Positions 36,147 to 45,265 of a DNA stretch of 64,000 bases are shown in pieces. Made by a program: the position numbers and the translations under genes. The stretch comes from Firmicutes bacterium AF25-13AC (GTDB taxonomy: Bacteria; Bacillota; Clostridia; Lachnospirales; Lachnospiraceae), in assembly GCA_003478935.1 (NCBI GenBank), contig QUFP01000010.1, positions 1 through 64,000 of the forward strand, read 5' to 3'. The notes beneath the pieces were generated by a model that worked only from the letters and a program-made list of their open reading frames with translations, did not search any database and was not told where the DNA came from. Numbering within the stretch: the stretch's first letter is position 1; every line of letters starts with the position of its first letter.

Positions 36147-37208
36147 ATGGGAGTTAATTCATACAGTGAGCAGATTGATATTGATAATACATACCGCCTG
36201 CGAATGCTAATCAGTACTCTTCCGCCCTATGCAAAAGATTATTTTCGTGGTATCCAGCCTCATACAGAATCGCGCACCCGAATTGCTTATGCATACGATT
36301 TAAATGTGTTTTTTTCATATTTGCATGAAAATAATCCTATTTTTGCTCAAAAGGAAATTCGTGATATTACATTAGACGATTTGGAGAAGCTTCGTCCCAC
36401 TGATATTGAGGAATATCTGGAATATCTACAGGCATATACGGATCCACAAAATGAAGGAAGCAATAACACAAAAACAAACCATGAATTAGGATTAAAACGA
36501 AAGCTTGCTTCTCTTCGCTCTTTCTATCGATATTTTATTCAGCATGAAGATATTATGTATAACCCTGTTGATCTTGTAACTATGCCAAAGGTACATGATA
36601 AGGCAATTACAAGGCTGGATATCGATGAAGTGGCATTGCTGCTCGATCAGGCAGAAAGTGGTGATAAACTATCTGAGCGAGAACAACGTTTCCATGACAG
36701 GACAAAATTGCGTGATGTAGCGCTGCTTACATTAATGCTTGGAACAGGCATCCGCGTATCGGAATGCGTAGGACTAAATATTGATGACGTTGATTTTAAA
36801 AATGATGGTATTCGCATTCATAGAAAAGGCGGTAAGGAGGTTGTTGTTTATTTTGGAGATGAAGTTGAAAGTGCTCTTCTTTCATACATTGAAGAACGTA
36901 AAAAAACAGAAGCTGTAGCTGGTCATGAGGAAGCTTTGTTTTTATCACTTCAAAAAAAACGAATCAGTGTAAGAGCTGTTGAAAAGCTAGTAAAAAAATA
37001 CGCCCAAACTGTTACAACAGTTAAACATATCACACCTCATAAATTGCGCAGTACCTACGGAACAAATTTATATCGCGAAACTGGCGATATTTATTTGGTG
37101 GCAGATGTTCTTGGACATAACGATGTAAATACAACCAAAAAGCACTACGCTGCTCTTGAAGATGATAGACGACGCGGTGCAAGAAATGCGGTAAAGCTTA
37201 GAGATTAA
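36147..37208 (+). CDS. XerC/XerD-type tyrosine recombinase
   Basis: This 353-residue site-specific recombinase has an N-terminal SAM-like core-binding domain (about 15-150) and a catalytic domain (about 165-350). Catalytic residues are Arg in GTGIRVSE, Lys in RKGGKEV, His and Arg in TPHKLRSTYG, His in LGHNDVNTT and Tyr in KKHYAAL. The absence of phage genes and its operon with a tRNA-modification gene suggest a housekeeping role, possibly chromosome-dimer resolution. AGGAGGTG precedes the start inside the upstream gene. Confidence 0.88.
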   Translation: MGVNSYSEQIDIDNTYRLRMLISTLPPYAKDYFRGIQPHTESRTRIAYAYDLNVFFSYLHENNPIFAQKEIRDITLDDLEKLRPTDIEEYLEYLQAYTDPQNEGSNNTKTNHELGLKRKLASLRSFYRYFIQHEDIMYNPVDLVTMPKVHDKAITRLDIDEVALLLDQAESGDKLSEREQRFHDRTKLRDVALLTLMLGTGIRVSECVGLNIDDVDFKNDGIRIHRKGGKEVVVYFGDEVESALLSYIEERKKTEAVAGHEEALFLSLQKKRISVRAVEKLVKKYAQTVTTVKHITPHKLRSTYGTNLYRETGDIYLVADVLGHNDVNTTKKHYAALEDDRRRGARNAVKLRD

Positions 37209-37300
37209 AATCCGCACAAGTAGGGAAGAAAGGCAAATCCGCGAAAAAATATTTGCTTTTCAAAGTACTCTTCTTTCGTTGTTTTTTTTCTGAATCACGA

Positions 37301-37333
37301 AAAAATCGGCAAGAATAATCCTGCCGATTTTTT
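37301..37333. terminator. Bidirectional terminator between xer-type gene and oleate hydratase
   Basis: AAAAATCGGCA (37301-37311) pairs with TGCCGATTTTT (37322-37332), with T and A tracts on the outside, serving convergent genes. Confidence 0.8.
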
Positions 37334-37394
37334 ACTAACTATTCAAAATTATATTCGCAAAATCACATCTTCGATGCTGCTATTTTGCAATAAA

Positions 37395-39353
37395 TCATCT
37401 TATAATATTGTGATCCTGAAGCACTTTCTCAATTACTGTTCCATGAATAGCATGAAGCAGAGGCTTCTTTAATGCATTCAGCGGTCCTGGCAGCTGGATA
37501 TCAAGCGGAGACTTGCCATCCATGAGCTTTACAGAACTGTCAAGCAGTTCACGAATATCATATACACTGCCCCATACCTCCGGAACACCTCTGTCTACAC
37601 CAAGCAGTCCATAAACAGCTTCCATAGCAGTTCTTACAGAATATTCTGTAGTGAATACAGTGTCGCGAGGTGTGTCAGCAAACTGACCTAAGAATGCGAA
37701 GTTTACGCAGCCATCCGGGATAACATCCGGGCGGTCGCCCTTTGTACGCGGCATGAAGAATGCAGTGATATATGGCATCATAGTCGGTACGCAGACTGCA
37801 CTGTTCTCAGCAAGCTCTGGGATCTGATCAGTCGGAACACCTAAATGATACAGCCACTCTTCTGTGATTTCTTTACCTGTACACTCTCTCATTGGCTTCT
37901 TAACAAAATTGCCTGGCTTATCTGTAAACAGACCATATACCCATACGCAAACCTTGTCCTTATCCTGTGTTTTGAACTGTCCCTGACGGTTGATTGTCCA
38001 GCTTAACAGCCAATTAGAATCTACGCAGCTTACAATACCTCCAGTTACAACGTTTCCTGTTTTCGGATCACGCTTGCAGATATCAGTGATATATGGAATA
38101 ATCTTGTCATCCAGGGTAGTAACGGTAGCAGATTCCCAGTTTGTCTTTGTAATATCGGAACAGAATTTCTCCGGATGACCAAAGGACGGATCCTGCTTTG
38201 CGATATTCTTCCACAGATTCCAGCAGCCACTTGTGCGAACCTCTGCATCTCCATTCGGTGCATGATTCTGATCACCGTAAATAGTACCTTCTGTACAGCT
38301 TCCGTTTGTAACGAATACAAGATCGTTTTCTGTCAAAACAATACCCTTCTCAACGCCATGCTCTTTGCACTCAATTGCAGATGCAATCTTCTTTCCATCC
38401 TTAAATTCAAAAATAACATTTGTTACTTCAACGCCAAATCTAAACTCAACGCCAGCAGCCTCAAGATACTTCTGCATTGGAAGAATCAGAGATTCATACT
38501 GATTATACTTTGTAAATTTCAGTGCGCTGAAATCCGGCAGACCAGAAATATGATGAATGAAACGCTGGAAGTAAAGCTTCATCTCAAGTGCACTGTGCCA
38601 GTTTTCAAATGCGAACATGGTACGCCAGTACAGCCAGAATGTAGAATTGAATACTTCATCATCAAATACATCTTCGATTGTCTTATCATACAGATCTTCA
38701 TCCTTTGTCATGAAAAGCTTCATGATTTCCATACAGCCCTTCTGACTTAAGTTGAACTTGCCATCGGTATGAGCATCTTTTCCACAGTCCTCTGTTGCAC
38801 GGCACAGGGAATAATTAGGATCATGCTTGTTCAGCCAATAGAACTCATCCAGAACAGATGCATTTGGAACTTCAAGAGATGGAATACTGCGGAACAGATC
38901 CCACAGACACTCAAAATGATTTTCCATCTCACGTCCGCCTCTCATAATATAGCCACGGGACGGATCAAAGATACCATCACATGCACCACCGGCAATATCC
39001 ATAGCCTCCAAAATATGAATATGAGATCCAGGCATCTGACCATCACGTACTAAGAAGCAAGCTGCAGATAAAGCAGCAAGTCCGCTTCCTACGATATAGG
39101 CATGCTTTTCATCAACGCCTTCTGGCTTCTCAGGTCTTGCGAATGCTTCGTAATTACCATTTGTATAATAAATTCCCTTGCTGTTCTTATCATATTTGCC
39201 GCGCTCAGTGTTTCTATAATTGCTGTTCTGGGCAGCCTGCTGTTCAAGAACCTGCTTCTCGTTTTCCTTCTTCTTTAGTGCCAGATATGCTGCACCTACT
39301 CCTGCTGCAACTGCTACTGCTTTTCCTAATGTATTTTTCTTTTCTGACATCAT
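37395..39353 (-). CDS. ohyA: Oleate hydratase (MCRA family)
   Basis: Oleate hydratase adds water to the cis-9 double bond of unsaturated fatty acids such as oleate, giving 10-hydroxy acids and detoxifying them. The FAD-binding motif is YIVGSGLAALSAACFL at about residue 86, followed by EAMDIAGGACDG and RGGREMENHFECLWDL, all diagnostic. The roughly 652-residue protein carries an extra N-terminal hydrophobic stretch (GKAVAVAAGVGAAYLAL, about 10-27) that could tether it to the membrane. ATG at 39353 or 39350 follows AAAGGTGG; the frame opens with GTG at 39362. A TetR regulator lies upstream on the same strand and probably controls it. Confidence 0.93.
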   Translation of the reverse strand: MMSEKKNTLGKAVAVAAGVGAAYLALKKKENEKQVLEQQAAQNSNYRNTERGKYDKNSKGIYYTNGNYEAFARPEKPEGVDEKHAYIVGSGLAALSAACFLVRDGQMPGSHIHILEAMDIAGGACDGIFDPSRGYIMRGGREMENHFECLWDLFRSIPSLEVPNASVLDEFYWLNKHDPNYSLCRATEDCGKDAHTDGKFNLSQKGCMEIMKLFMTKDEDLYDKTIEDVFDDEVFNSTFWLYWRTMFAFENWHSALEMKLYFQRFIHHISGLPDFSALKFTKYNQYESLILPMQKYLEAAGVEFRFGVEVTNVIFEFKDGKKIASAIECKEHGVEKGIVLTENDLVFVTNGSCTEGTIYGDQNHAPNGDAEVRTSGCWNLWKNIAKQDPSFGHPEKFCSDITKTNWESATVTTLDDKIIPYITDICKRDPKTGNVVTGGIVSCVDSNWLLSWTINRQGQFKTQDKDKVCVWVYGLFTDKPGNFVKKPMRECTGKEITEEWLYHLGVPTDQIPELAENSAVCVPTMMPYITAFFMPRTKGDRPDVIPDGCVNFAFLGQFADTPRDTVFTTEYSVRTAMEAVYGLLGVDRGVPEVWGSVYDIRELLDSSVKLMDGKSPLDIQLPGPLNALKKPLLHAIHGTVIEKVLQDHNIIR

Positions 39354-39432
39354 CAGTACCACCTTTCATTGTTGTTTTCTCTTGATGGTCTTATCTTAAC
39401 TCATAAAATTAAAAAGATACATATACAAAAAA

Positions 39433-39456
39433 TGATTAATGACAAAAAACTAATCA
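39433..39456. promoter_or_regulatory. Candidate TetR operator upstream of ohyA
   Basis: The inverted repeat TGATTA-N12-TAATCA lies in the AT-rich gap between the TetR gene and oleate hydratase. On the minus strand TTGTCA-N16-TATGTA near it could be the ohyA promoter. Assignment is by position only. Confidence 0.3.
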
Positions 39457-39512
39457 AACCCCTTATTTTGATAAAAAAATCACTGGTTTTGCCTTTTTTA
39501 ACTTATTATGGA

Positions 39513-40088
39513 TCATTTTTTGATGTCTGCAAAGTTTTGAAGTGAATTTTTAATGTTTCCGCTCATTGTGATACATATATCGTTTACAATCTCATGATAA
39601 TTCTCCTTCATGCCCTTTTTGATCCAGTAAAGCATAACACCGACAAAGCTGTACTTATAAAAATCTGCGATAAAGCTTTGCTCACTGACAGTTATGTTCA
39701 TGCCTTTAGAGCATTCCTTAATAACATTCATAATTAAATCACGCGTCAGCCTGAAAAGATAGTTTTCAATTTGCTCACGGCTCAGTGCATGATACACATT
39801 CATGATAAAAGGTTTGTTTTCCATAACAGCCTCGAAGATCTGCATCAATCCCTCCTGCCAGGTTTCATACGTTTTCTTTCCCTGTAAGGCTCTTGAGGCG
39901 TCCTCGTAGCATGACCATTCAACGAGATCGTATATATCTTTAAAATGGTAATAAAAAGCCATGCGTGTGATGCCGCAATCATTTGTCAGATCTGTAATGG
40001 TAATTTTGTCAACGGGCTTTTTTAATAACAAATTTTTTAAAGAAGCTTCCAGTGCAAGTTTAGTAGAGTTGTTTGGCATGAGTGTCAC
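39513..40088 (-). CDS. TetR/AcrR-family regulator
   Basis: This regulator of up to 191 residues has an N-terminal helix-turn-helix (about 25-55, ITDLTNDCGITRMAFYYHF) and a C-terminal helical ligand domain similar to the DhaS/TetR_C_8 group. A GTG at 40088 and an ATG at 40079 are both plausible starts, each with an AAGG-type site. It lies directly upstream of oleate hydratase on the same strand, so fatty-acid-responsive control of ohyA is the natural guess. The ligand is not known. Confidence 0.85.
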   Translation of the reverse strand: MTLMPNNSTKLALEASLKNLLLKKPVDKITITDLTNDCGITRMAFYYHFKDIYDLVEWSCYEDASRALQGKKTYETWQEGLMQIFEAVMENKPFIMNVYHALSREQIENYLFRLTRDLIMNVIKECSKGMNITVSEQSFIADFYKYSFVGVMLYWIKKGMKENYHEIVNDICITMSGNIKNSLQNFADIKK

Positions 40089-40178
40089 CTTATCCTTTCT
40101 GTTAAATTGTGGGGTTTATTGGTTTTTATTTTAGCATACCATATAAAAAAAGGCTAATGATTTTTCAAAAAAGTACAG

Positions 40179-40207
40179 TTGACAGATAAATGACATTGTG
40201 ATATCAT
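40179..40207 (+). promoter_or_regulatory. ssrA promoter
   Basis: TTGACA (40179-40184), 17 nt and TATCAT (40202-40207). The start would be about 50 nt before the mature tmRNA 5' end, consistent with processing. Confidence 0.7.
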
Positions 40208-40264
40208 ATAAAAATAGTATGCAACTGTTAGTGACCGTGCAAATTTGTACCGGAATGCATTCCC

Positions 40265-40609
40265 GGGGTTGTACTGGTTTCGACGGGGGTTTTGAAGTTA
40301 GAGTAGCCATCCGTGGTCCGGATCCACGTTAAAAGTCGGATTTAAATATAAACGCTAACAACGAATTAGCATACGCTGCCTAATGGCAGCTGTCAGCCTT
40401 AAGTCACCTGCTGCTTAAGAATCTGGCATCGACTTTGCAGGGCACCTTACCGCCTAAGCTTTGCGGTGGTAAGAGATTTATGAAGCTACTGAATCTGGCA
40501 GCCTGTTGTTCGGCAGTCGGATGAGGGAATGAATGTAGAGCAACTGTGATGGGAGAAGCTTTAATGAATGGGCTTTCGGACAGGGGTTCGATTCCCCTCA
40601 GCTCCACTA
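40265..40609 (+). ncRNA. ssrA: tmRNA
   Basis: tmRNA rescues stalled ribosomes with SmpB. The 5' end GGGGTTG pairs with CAGCTCC near the 3' end to form the tRNA-like acceptor, and the T arm AGGGG-TTCGATT-CCCCT is intact at 40582-40598. The tag frame GCT AAC AAC GAA TTA GCA TAC GCT GCC TAA gives (A)ANNELAYAA. The encoded 3' end reads ACTA rather than the usual ACCA, so it needs repair by the CCA enzyme or is a base error. It is adjacent to, and convergent with, smpB. Confidence 0.95.
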
Positions 40610-40610
40610 A

Positions 40611-40650
40611 AAAAAGCTCCAGCTTGTTTTTTTACAAGCTGGAGCTTTTT
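40611..40650. terminator. Bidirectional terminator between ssrA and smpB
   Basis: A 17-bp stem (40611-40627 with 40634-40650) with a six-T loop and A5/T5 flanks ends both convergent genes. Confidence 0.88.
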
Positions 40651-40655
40651 TATGT

Positions 40656-41123
40656 TTAATATAGATTTGATACCTTAAATTCTCGTTCAGCCTCTCTTCT
40701 TGTGTCCTTCTTTGCAATATCGGCACGCTTATCATAAAGCTTTTTACCCTTTGCAAGAGCAAACTCAACCTTTACAAGACTTCCCTTGAAATAAATCTGA
40801 AGCGGCACTAATGTATAGCCCTTCTGGTCGATTTTTCCAACAATCTTGTTAATCTCATATCGATGAACAAGAAGCTTTCTTGGACGAAGCGGATCTTTAT
40901 TAAAGATATTGCCTTTTTCATACGGGCTGATATGCATGTTGTAGATAAAGACTTCACCCTTGTGAATTTGGATAAAGGATTCCTTTAAACTGCATTTTCC
41001 CATACGAAGAGATTTTACCTCAGTACCTACCAGTGCAATTCCTGCTTCCCAGGTATCCTCGATAAAATAGTCGTGAAATGCTTTTTTATTATTTGCGATG
41101 AGTTTTCGACTTTCTTTTGCCAT
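40656..41123 (-). CDS. smpB: SsrA-binding protein
   Basis: SmpB carries tmRNA to stalled ribosomes. The 155-residue protein starts [21 protein letters not shown] and has [19 protein letters not shown] and the C-terminal [21 protein letters not shown], all typical. The ATG at 41123 follows GGGGG by about eight nt; an in-frame extension to 41147 is less likely. The annotated end of rnr overlaps its first 97 bases in another frame. It sits opposite ssrA, its RNA partner. Confidence 0.96.
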   Translation of the reverse strand: MAKESRKLIANNKKAFHDYFIEDTWEAGIALVGTEVKSLRMGKCSLKESFIQIHKGEVFIYNMHISPYEKGNIFNKDPLRPRKLLVHRYEINKIVGKIDQKGYTLVPLQIYFKGSLVKVEFALAKGKKLYDKRADIAKKDTRREAEREFKVSNLY

Positions 41124-43396
41124 GTCTCGTTTCCCCCTTTCGACCAATCTTCCTCTGGATAGTAGAGTAAAAATTCAATTTGTTTAGTCAGCGTGTCCGC
41201 ATCAACTACGACAACAGATACACTCTGTCCGATGCTGAAAGTACGTCCTGTCATTTCACCAACCAGCTGGTAATGCTCCTGATCATAGATATAATAATCA
41301 TCATCTAAATTGGCAGCACGTACAAGTCCTTCTACTGTATTTGTAAGTTCTACATAGAAGCCGTATGCGGTAACGCCAGAAATTACACCCTCATAGATAT
41401 CTCCAATATGACGGCGCATATATTGTGCTTTTTTAAGCTTATCTGTCTCACGCTCCGCTTCGTCTGCCCGTCGTTCAAGCTTGCTTGAGCTGTCACAGAC
41501 GCTTGGAAGGATATGCTCATAATGCTCCTGACGTGATTTTGAAAGTGTTCCGTGCAGCTGCTCTTTGATAATGCGGTGTATCTGCAAATCAGGGTAACGG
41601 CGAATCGGTGAAGTAAAATGGCAGTAATACTTCGCTGACAAACCAAAATGGCCAAGATTTTCCGGTGAATATTTTGCCTGTTTCATTGAACGCAGCAAAA
41701 TGCGTGAGATTAGCCCCTCTGCCTCACTTCCCTCAATGCGGCTTAACAGCTTTTGCAGCTCTTTCGGATGAATGGTGTGGTTTGTAAGATGAAGCGAATA
41801 GCCAAAATTATTGAGGAATGTGGCAAATGTCCTAAGCTTCTCCTCATCTGGCGTCTCATGAATACGATAAACAAACGGAAGCTCCAGCCAGTAATACTCC
41901 TCTGCTATCGTCTCATTAGTCAGCAGCATAAAATCCTCAATCAGCTGTGTTGCAGCAGAATGTTCATACGCTTTAATCTCAATAGGACGACCTTTTTCAT
42001 CGAGAATAATTTTTGATTCTGGAAAATCAAAGTCAATGGCTCCGCGTCCAGAGCGTTTCTTGCGAAGCAAATCAGAAAGCTGCTTCATTAACTTGAAATC
42101 ATCAACAAAGTCTTTGTATTCTTCAGGTGCCTCTGCACCATCGAGAATATCAGCTACCATAGTATATGTCATGCGGCGGTCAACACAAATTACAGTTTCA
42201 CAAATCTCATGATTTACAATAGTACCCTCTTCATCGATATCCATCAGGCATGACAAAGCCAAGCGATCTGTCCCGGCATTTAAAGAGCATATGCCATTTG
42301 AAAGCTTTCTTGGAAGCATCGGAATTACACGATCTGCCAAATACACGCTTGTGCCTCGATTTTTCGCTTCCTCATCAAGCAAGGAGCCTTCCTTTACGTA
42401 ATGAGTAACATCAGCGATATGCACACCAAGATGATAAATACCATTTTCAAAAGTCAATGATATGGCATCATCTAAGTCTCTTGCATCCTCACCGTCAATT
42501 GTAACTGTATGGAAATCACGCATGTCGCGTCTACCAATTTTTTCTGCTTCTGTAACCTCTTCTGGTATGGAATCAAGACTATCTAGCACCTCTTGTGGAA
42601 ATTCCTCTGGAATACCATAGCTTCGCACAATACTTAACACATCAGTACCAGGTTCATTCTTTGCACCAAGAATTTCAGTGACTTCAACCTGTGGGTTTTT
42701 ATGCTCATTTCCATAGTCAAGGATTGTAGCAACAACCTTGTCTCCATTTTGTGCATCCATATCCTTTCCCTTCTCAACAAAGAAATCACGAAGAATGCGC
42801 TGATTATCAGGAAGGACAAAGCCAAAATTTTTGTTCTTCTGAAAAGTACCGACAACACTTGTAAGCGTGTGTTCTAAAATGCGTACAATACGTCCCTCTT
42901 CGCGTCTGCTTCCATTGGCATGGGAAATTACAGATACTAAGACAACATCGCCAGGAAGGGCGCCTAGGGTGTTATCAGGGGCAATAAAAATATCATTGTC
43001 TTTTTCTTCTACTGTAACAAAGCCAAAGCCTCTTGATGTGGAGCTAAAGGAACCCTTAAGCGTAAATAACTCTGGTTTACCATATTTTCCATGAGCAGAA
43101 ATACCAATTTTTCCCTCATCAACAAGCTGATTCAAAGCAGTCTCAAGCTCATAACGGCGTGCTTTTGAGACATCTAACAGCACACACAATTCCCTAAATT
43201 TCATCGGGCGGTAATTTTTATCATACATTAACTCTAACAGCAGCTTCTTTTTATTGCCTTCATGATTTGAATCGTCATGATCCTGCTCTGCATTAAGAGA
43301 ATCTTCATCAGCAGATGTATCGAACACTTCACTAGATTCGCTATACTGCTGTTTTTTTCGATAATATTTTTTCTTTTTTTCTTTATATAACTTCAC
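41027..43396 (-). CDS. rnr: Ribonuclease R
   Basis: RNase R is a 3'-5' exoribonuclease that degrades structured RNA and helps process tmRNA. A Lys-rich N-terminus and winged-helix region (about 50-120) are followed by cold-shock domains and the RNB core with [13 protein letters not shown], the Mg-binding aspartates. An S1 domain follows at about 685-765. The start is GTG with a weak AAAGAAG site. The last 40 or so residues overlap smpB out of frame and look unlike the family. If the G5 run near 41130 were G4, the protein would end at 41089 with the basic tail [10 protein letters not shown]. The C-terminus is therefore uncertain. Confidence 0.92.
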   Translation of the reverse strand: MKLYKEKKKKYYRKKQQYSESSEVFDTSADEDSLNAEQDHDDSNHEGNKKKLLLELMYDKNYRPMKFRELCVLLDVSKARRYELETALNQLVDEGKIGISAHGKYGKPELFTLKGSFSSTSRGFGFVTVEEKDNDIFIAPDNTLGALPGDVVLVSVISHANGSRREEGRIVRILEHTLTSVVGTFQKNKNFGFVLPDNQRILRDFFVEKGKDMDAQNGDKVVATILDYGNEHKNPQVEVTEILGAKNEPGTDVLSIVRSYGIPEEFPQEVLDSLDSIPEEVTEAEKIGRRDMRDFHTVTIDGEDARDLDDAISLTFENGIYHLGVHIADVTHYVKEGSLLDEEAKNRGTSVYLADRVIPMLPRKLSNGICSLNAGTDRLALSCLMDIDEEGTIVNHEICETVICVDRRMTYTMVADILDGAEAPEEYKDFVDDFKLMKQLSDLLRKKRSGRGAIDFDFPESKIILDEKGRPIEIKAYEHSAATQLIEDFMLLTNETIAEEYYWLELPFVYRIHETPDEEKLRTFATFLNNFGYSLHLTNHTIHPKELQKLLSRIEGSEAEGLISRILLRSMKQAKYSPENLGHFGLSAKYYCHFTSPIRRYPDLQIHRIIKEQLHGTLSKSRQEHYEHILPSVCDSSSKLERRADEAERETDKLKKAQYMRRHIGDIYEGVISGVTAYGFYVELTNTVEGLVRAANLDDDYYIYDQEHYQLVGEMTGRTFSIGQSVSVVVVDADTLTKQIEFLLYYPEEDWSKGGNETWQKKVENSSQIIKKHFTTILSRIPGKQELHW

Positions 43397-43482
43397 TTAA
43401 ATTAAACTTCTTTCTTATATATTCTTATATGTTAGTGCTTTAGTCGTGTAATGGGTGCTGATCTTATAAAAAGGCACAAAAC

Positions 43483-43505
43483 GGCCGCCGCAATCTGCGA
43501 CAGCC
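43483..43505 (-). terminator. Terminator after secG
   Basis: On the minus strand GGCTGTCGCA-GAT-TGCGGCGGCC folds into a 10-bp stem with two G-U pairs, followed by GTTTTG. It probably ends or attenuates the secG transcript before rnr. Confidence 0.6.
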
Positions 43506-43528
43506 GCTTCTTTTGTTGATAAAGTAAC

Positions 43529-43765
43529 TTAAAAGTTCATGTTCAGAAGAATTGCTCCAACAAAGAAAATGATTGCTCCAATCAGAGTGAATCTTTCTAA
43601 CTTTCCCTCCATGGAACGACCTTTATTCTTGCCCCAGTAGCTCTCAGCCATACCGCCAATTGCGCCCAGACCTGCGGATTTTCCCTCCTGCATCAGTACA
43701 GAAGCTGTAAATGCAATCGCAACAATGCAATAAATAACAGTAACGATAATCTTTAATGCTGACAT
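43529..43765 (-). CDS. secG: Preprotein translocase subunit SecG
   Basis: SecG is the small auxiliary subunit of the SecYEG protein-export channel. The 78-residue protein has two TM helices (about 3-24 and 53-74) around the conserved loop LMQEGKSAGLGAIGG. The ATG at 43765 is preferred to the one at 43777, whose AAGGA site would abut it. secG-rnr-smpB is a common Firmicute order. The promoter lies at 43824-43852. Confidence 0.93.
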   Translation of the reverse strand: MSALKIIVTVIYCIVAIAFTASVLMQEGKSAGLGAIGGMAESYWGKNKGRSMEGKLERFTLIGAIIFFVGAILLNMNF

Positions 43766-43823
43766 GCCAAACCCCATTCCTTATTAAAATAATTGGTTAT
43801 CACACGAGAATAACACTTAAATC

Positions 43824-43852
43824 AGTGTATCACAAAGGAAACAAAAATGCAA
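43824..43852 (-). promoter_or_regulatory. secG promoter
   Basis: On the minus strand TTGCAT (43852-43847), 17 nt and TACACT (43829-43824). Confidence 0.55.
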
Positions 43853-43878
43853 CTATTTTTTTCTGTCGACTTTTTCTA

Positions 43879-43908
43879 TTGACTTATGCTTTTCTTTGCG
43901 GTTATAAT
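43879..43908 (+). promoter_or_regulatory. prs promoter
   Basis: TTGACT (43879-43884), 18 nt and TATAAT (43903-43908), about 80 nt before the prs start. Confidence 0.65.
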
Positions 43909-43989
43909 AGATTGTGTATGTCAAAAATTGCATATGAAGCAAGAGGCAATTTCTGACTGCAAGACTAACATAAAAAGGCGGTCCTATAA

Positions 43990-45176
43990 ATGGCAAATAT
44001 TGATTATTCATTTGAAAACAGTATTCCTATTGGTCCTTTGAAGATTGCTGCACTTGACAGCTGCAAGGATTTTGCAAAGAAGGTCGATGACTATATCGTT
44101 TCCTTCCGTCAGCATGATGCAGAGGCACTTGCTCAGCGTCAGTCGATGCTGGATTTCCGTGGATATGACAGTAAGTCCTATCTGCTTGATTTTTCCTGTC
44201 CACGTTTTGGCTCTGGTGAAGCAAAGTGTGTATTAAAAGAGTCTGTTCGCGGCTCTGATATTTTTGCAATGGTCGATGTAACAAATTATAGCTTAACTTA
44301 TCAGCTGTGCGGTGAAGTAAATCACATGTCTCCTGATAATCATTATCAGGATCTGAAGCGTCTTATCGGCTCCTGCCGCGGTGCACGCCGTGTCAATGTC
44401 GTTATGCCGTTTTTGTATGAGGGCCGTCAGCATAAGCGTACCAGAAGAGAATCTCTTGACTGTGCACTGGCATTAGAGGAGCTTATCGACATGGGTGTAA
44501 GCAACATCATCACTTTTGATGCTCATGATCCACGTGTTCAGAATGCAATTCCGCTTCACGGATTTGACAATTTTACACCTCCGTACCAGTTTATCAAGCG
44601 CTGTTAAAGAAAGAGCCAAATATGATAATCGACAAGGATCATTTAATGGCAATCAGCCCTGATGAAGGTGCAATGGGACGTGCTGTTTACTTTGCTAATA
44701 ACCTTGGCATTGACATGGGTATGTTCTATAAGAGAAGAGACTATTCTACTGTTGTAAATGGAAAGAATCCGATTGTTGCACATGAATTTTTGGGTGCAAA
44801 CATCAAGGGCAAAACTGTTATCATCATTGACGATATGATCTCTTCTGGAGAGAGTATGCTTGATACAGCAAAGGAACTGAAAGACCGCGGTGCAAAGAAT
44901 GTTGTTGTATGTTGTACATTTGGTCTTTTCACAGACGGATTAGAGAAGTTTGATGATTTCAATTCTCAGGGTTACTTTGATTATGTTATCACAACTAACT
45001 TGAATTATCGTTCTCCAGAGCTGCTTAAGAAAAGCTGGTACATTGAAGCTGACATGAGTAAGTTTACTGCTGCTATCATCAATACACTTAATCATGACGT
45101 TCCGATTGGAAACAGCTTATCTCCAACAGAAAAGATTCAGACATTGTTAAAGAAGCACAAAGAACAATTTGAATAA
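43990..45176 (+). CDS. prs: Ribose-phosphate pyrophosphokinase, split by one apparent base deletion
   Basis: Prs makes PRPP from ribose-5-phosphate and ATP for nucleotides, histidine and NAD. This is the longer clostridial form (about 395 residues) with an extended N-terminus. The ATP/Mg region RHKRTRRESLDCALALEELID-type stretch and FDAHDPRVQNAIP lie in the first frame (to 44607). The PRPP loop TVIIIDDMISSGESM lies in the second. Family sequence crosses frames at 44598: adding one G after AAG gives QFIKALLKKEPNMII, joining both halves. Since prs is normally essential, a sequencing deletion is much likelier than inactivation. A fragment of the structured repeat follows. Confidence 0.92.
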
Positions 45177-45190
45177 TACCAGGGTCAAAA
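45176..45190 (+). repeat. Fragment of structured intergenic element (copy C)
   Basis: ATACCAGGGTCAAAA matches the first 15-16 bases of the elements at 20712 and 31804, after which similarity stops and a terminator follows. It begins at the prs stop codon. It is probably a truncated copy. Confidence 0.55.
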
Positions 45191-45207
45191 ACATCAAAAT
45201 ATATTAA

Positions 45208-45249
45208 AAAAAGCTCGGCAGAAAGATTACTCTTCCTGCCGGGCTTTTT
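45208..45249. terminator. Bidirectional terminator between prs and PPK2 gene
   Basis: AAAAAGCTCGGCAG (45208-45221) pairs with CTGCCGGGCTTTTT (45236-45249), with one G-U pair and a 14-nt loop. Confidence 0.85.
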
Positions 45250-45265
45250 ATACTAGATCTAATTT

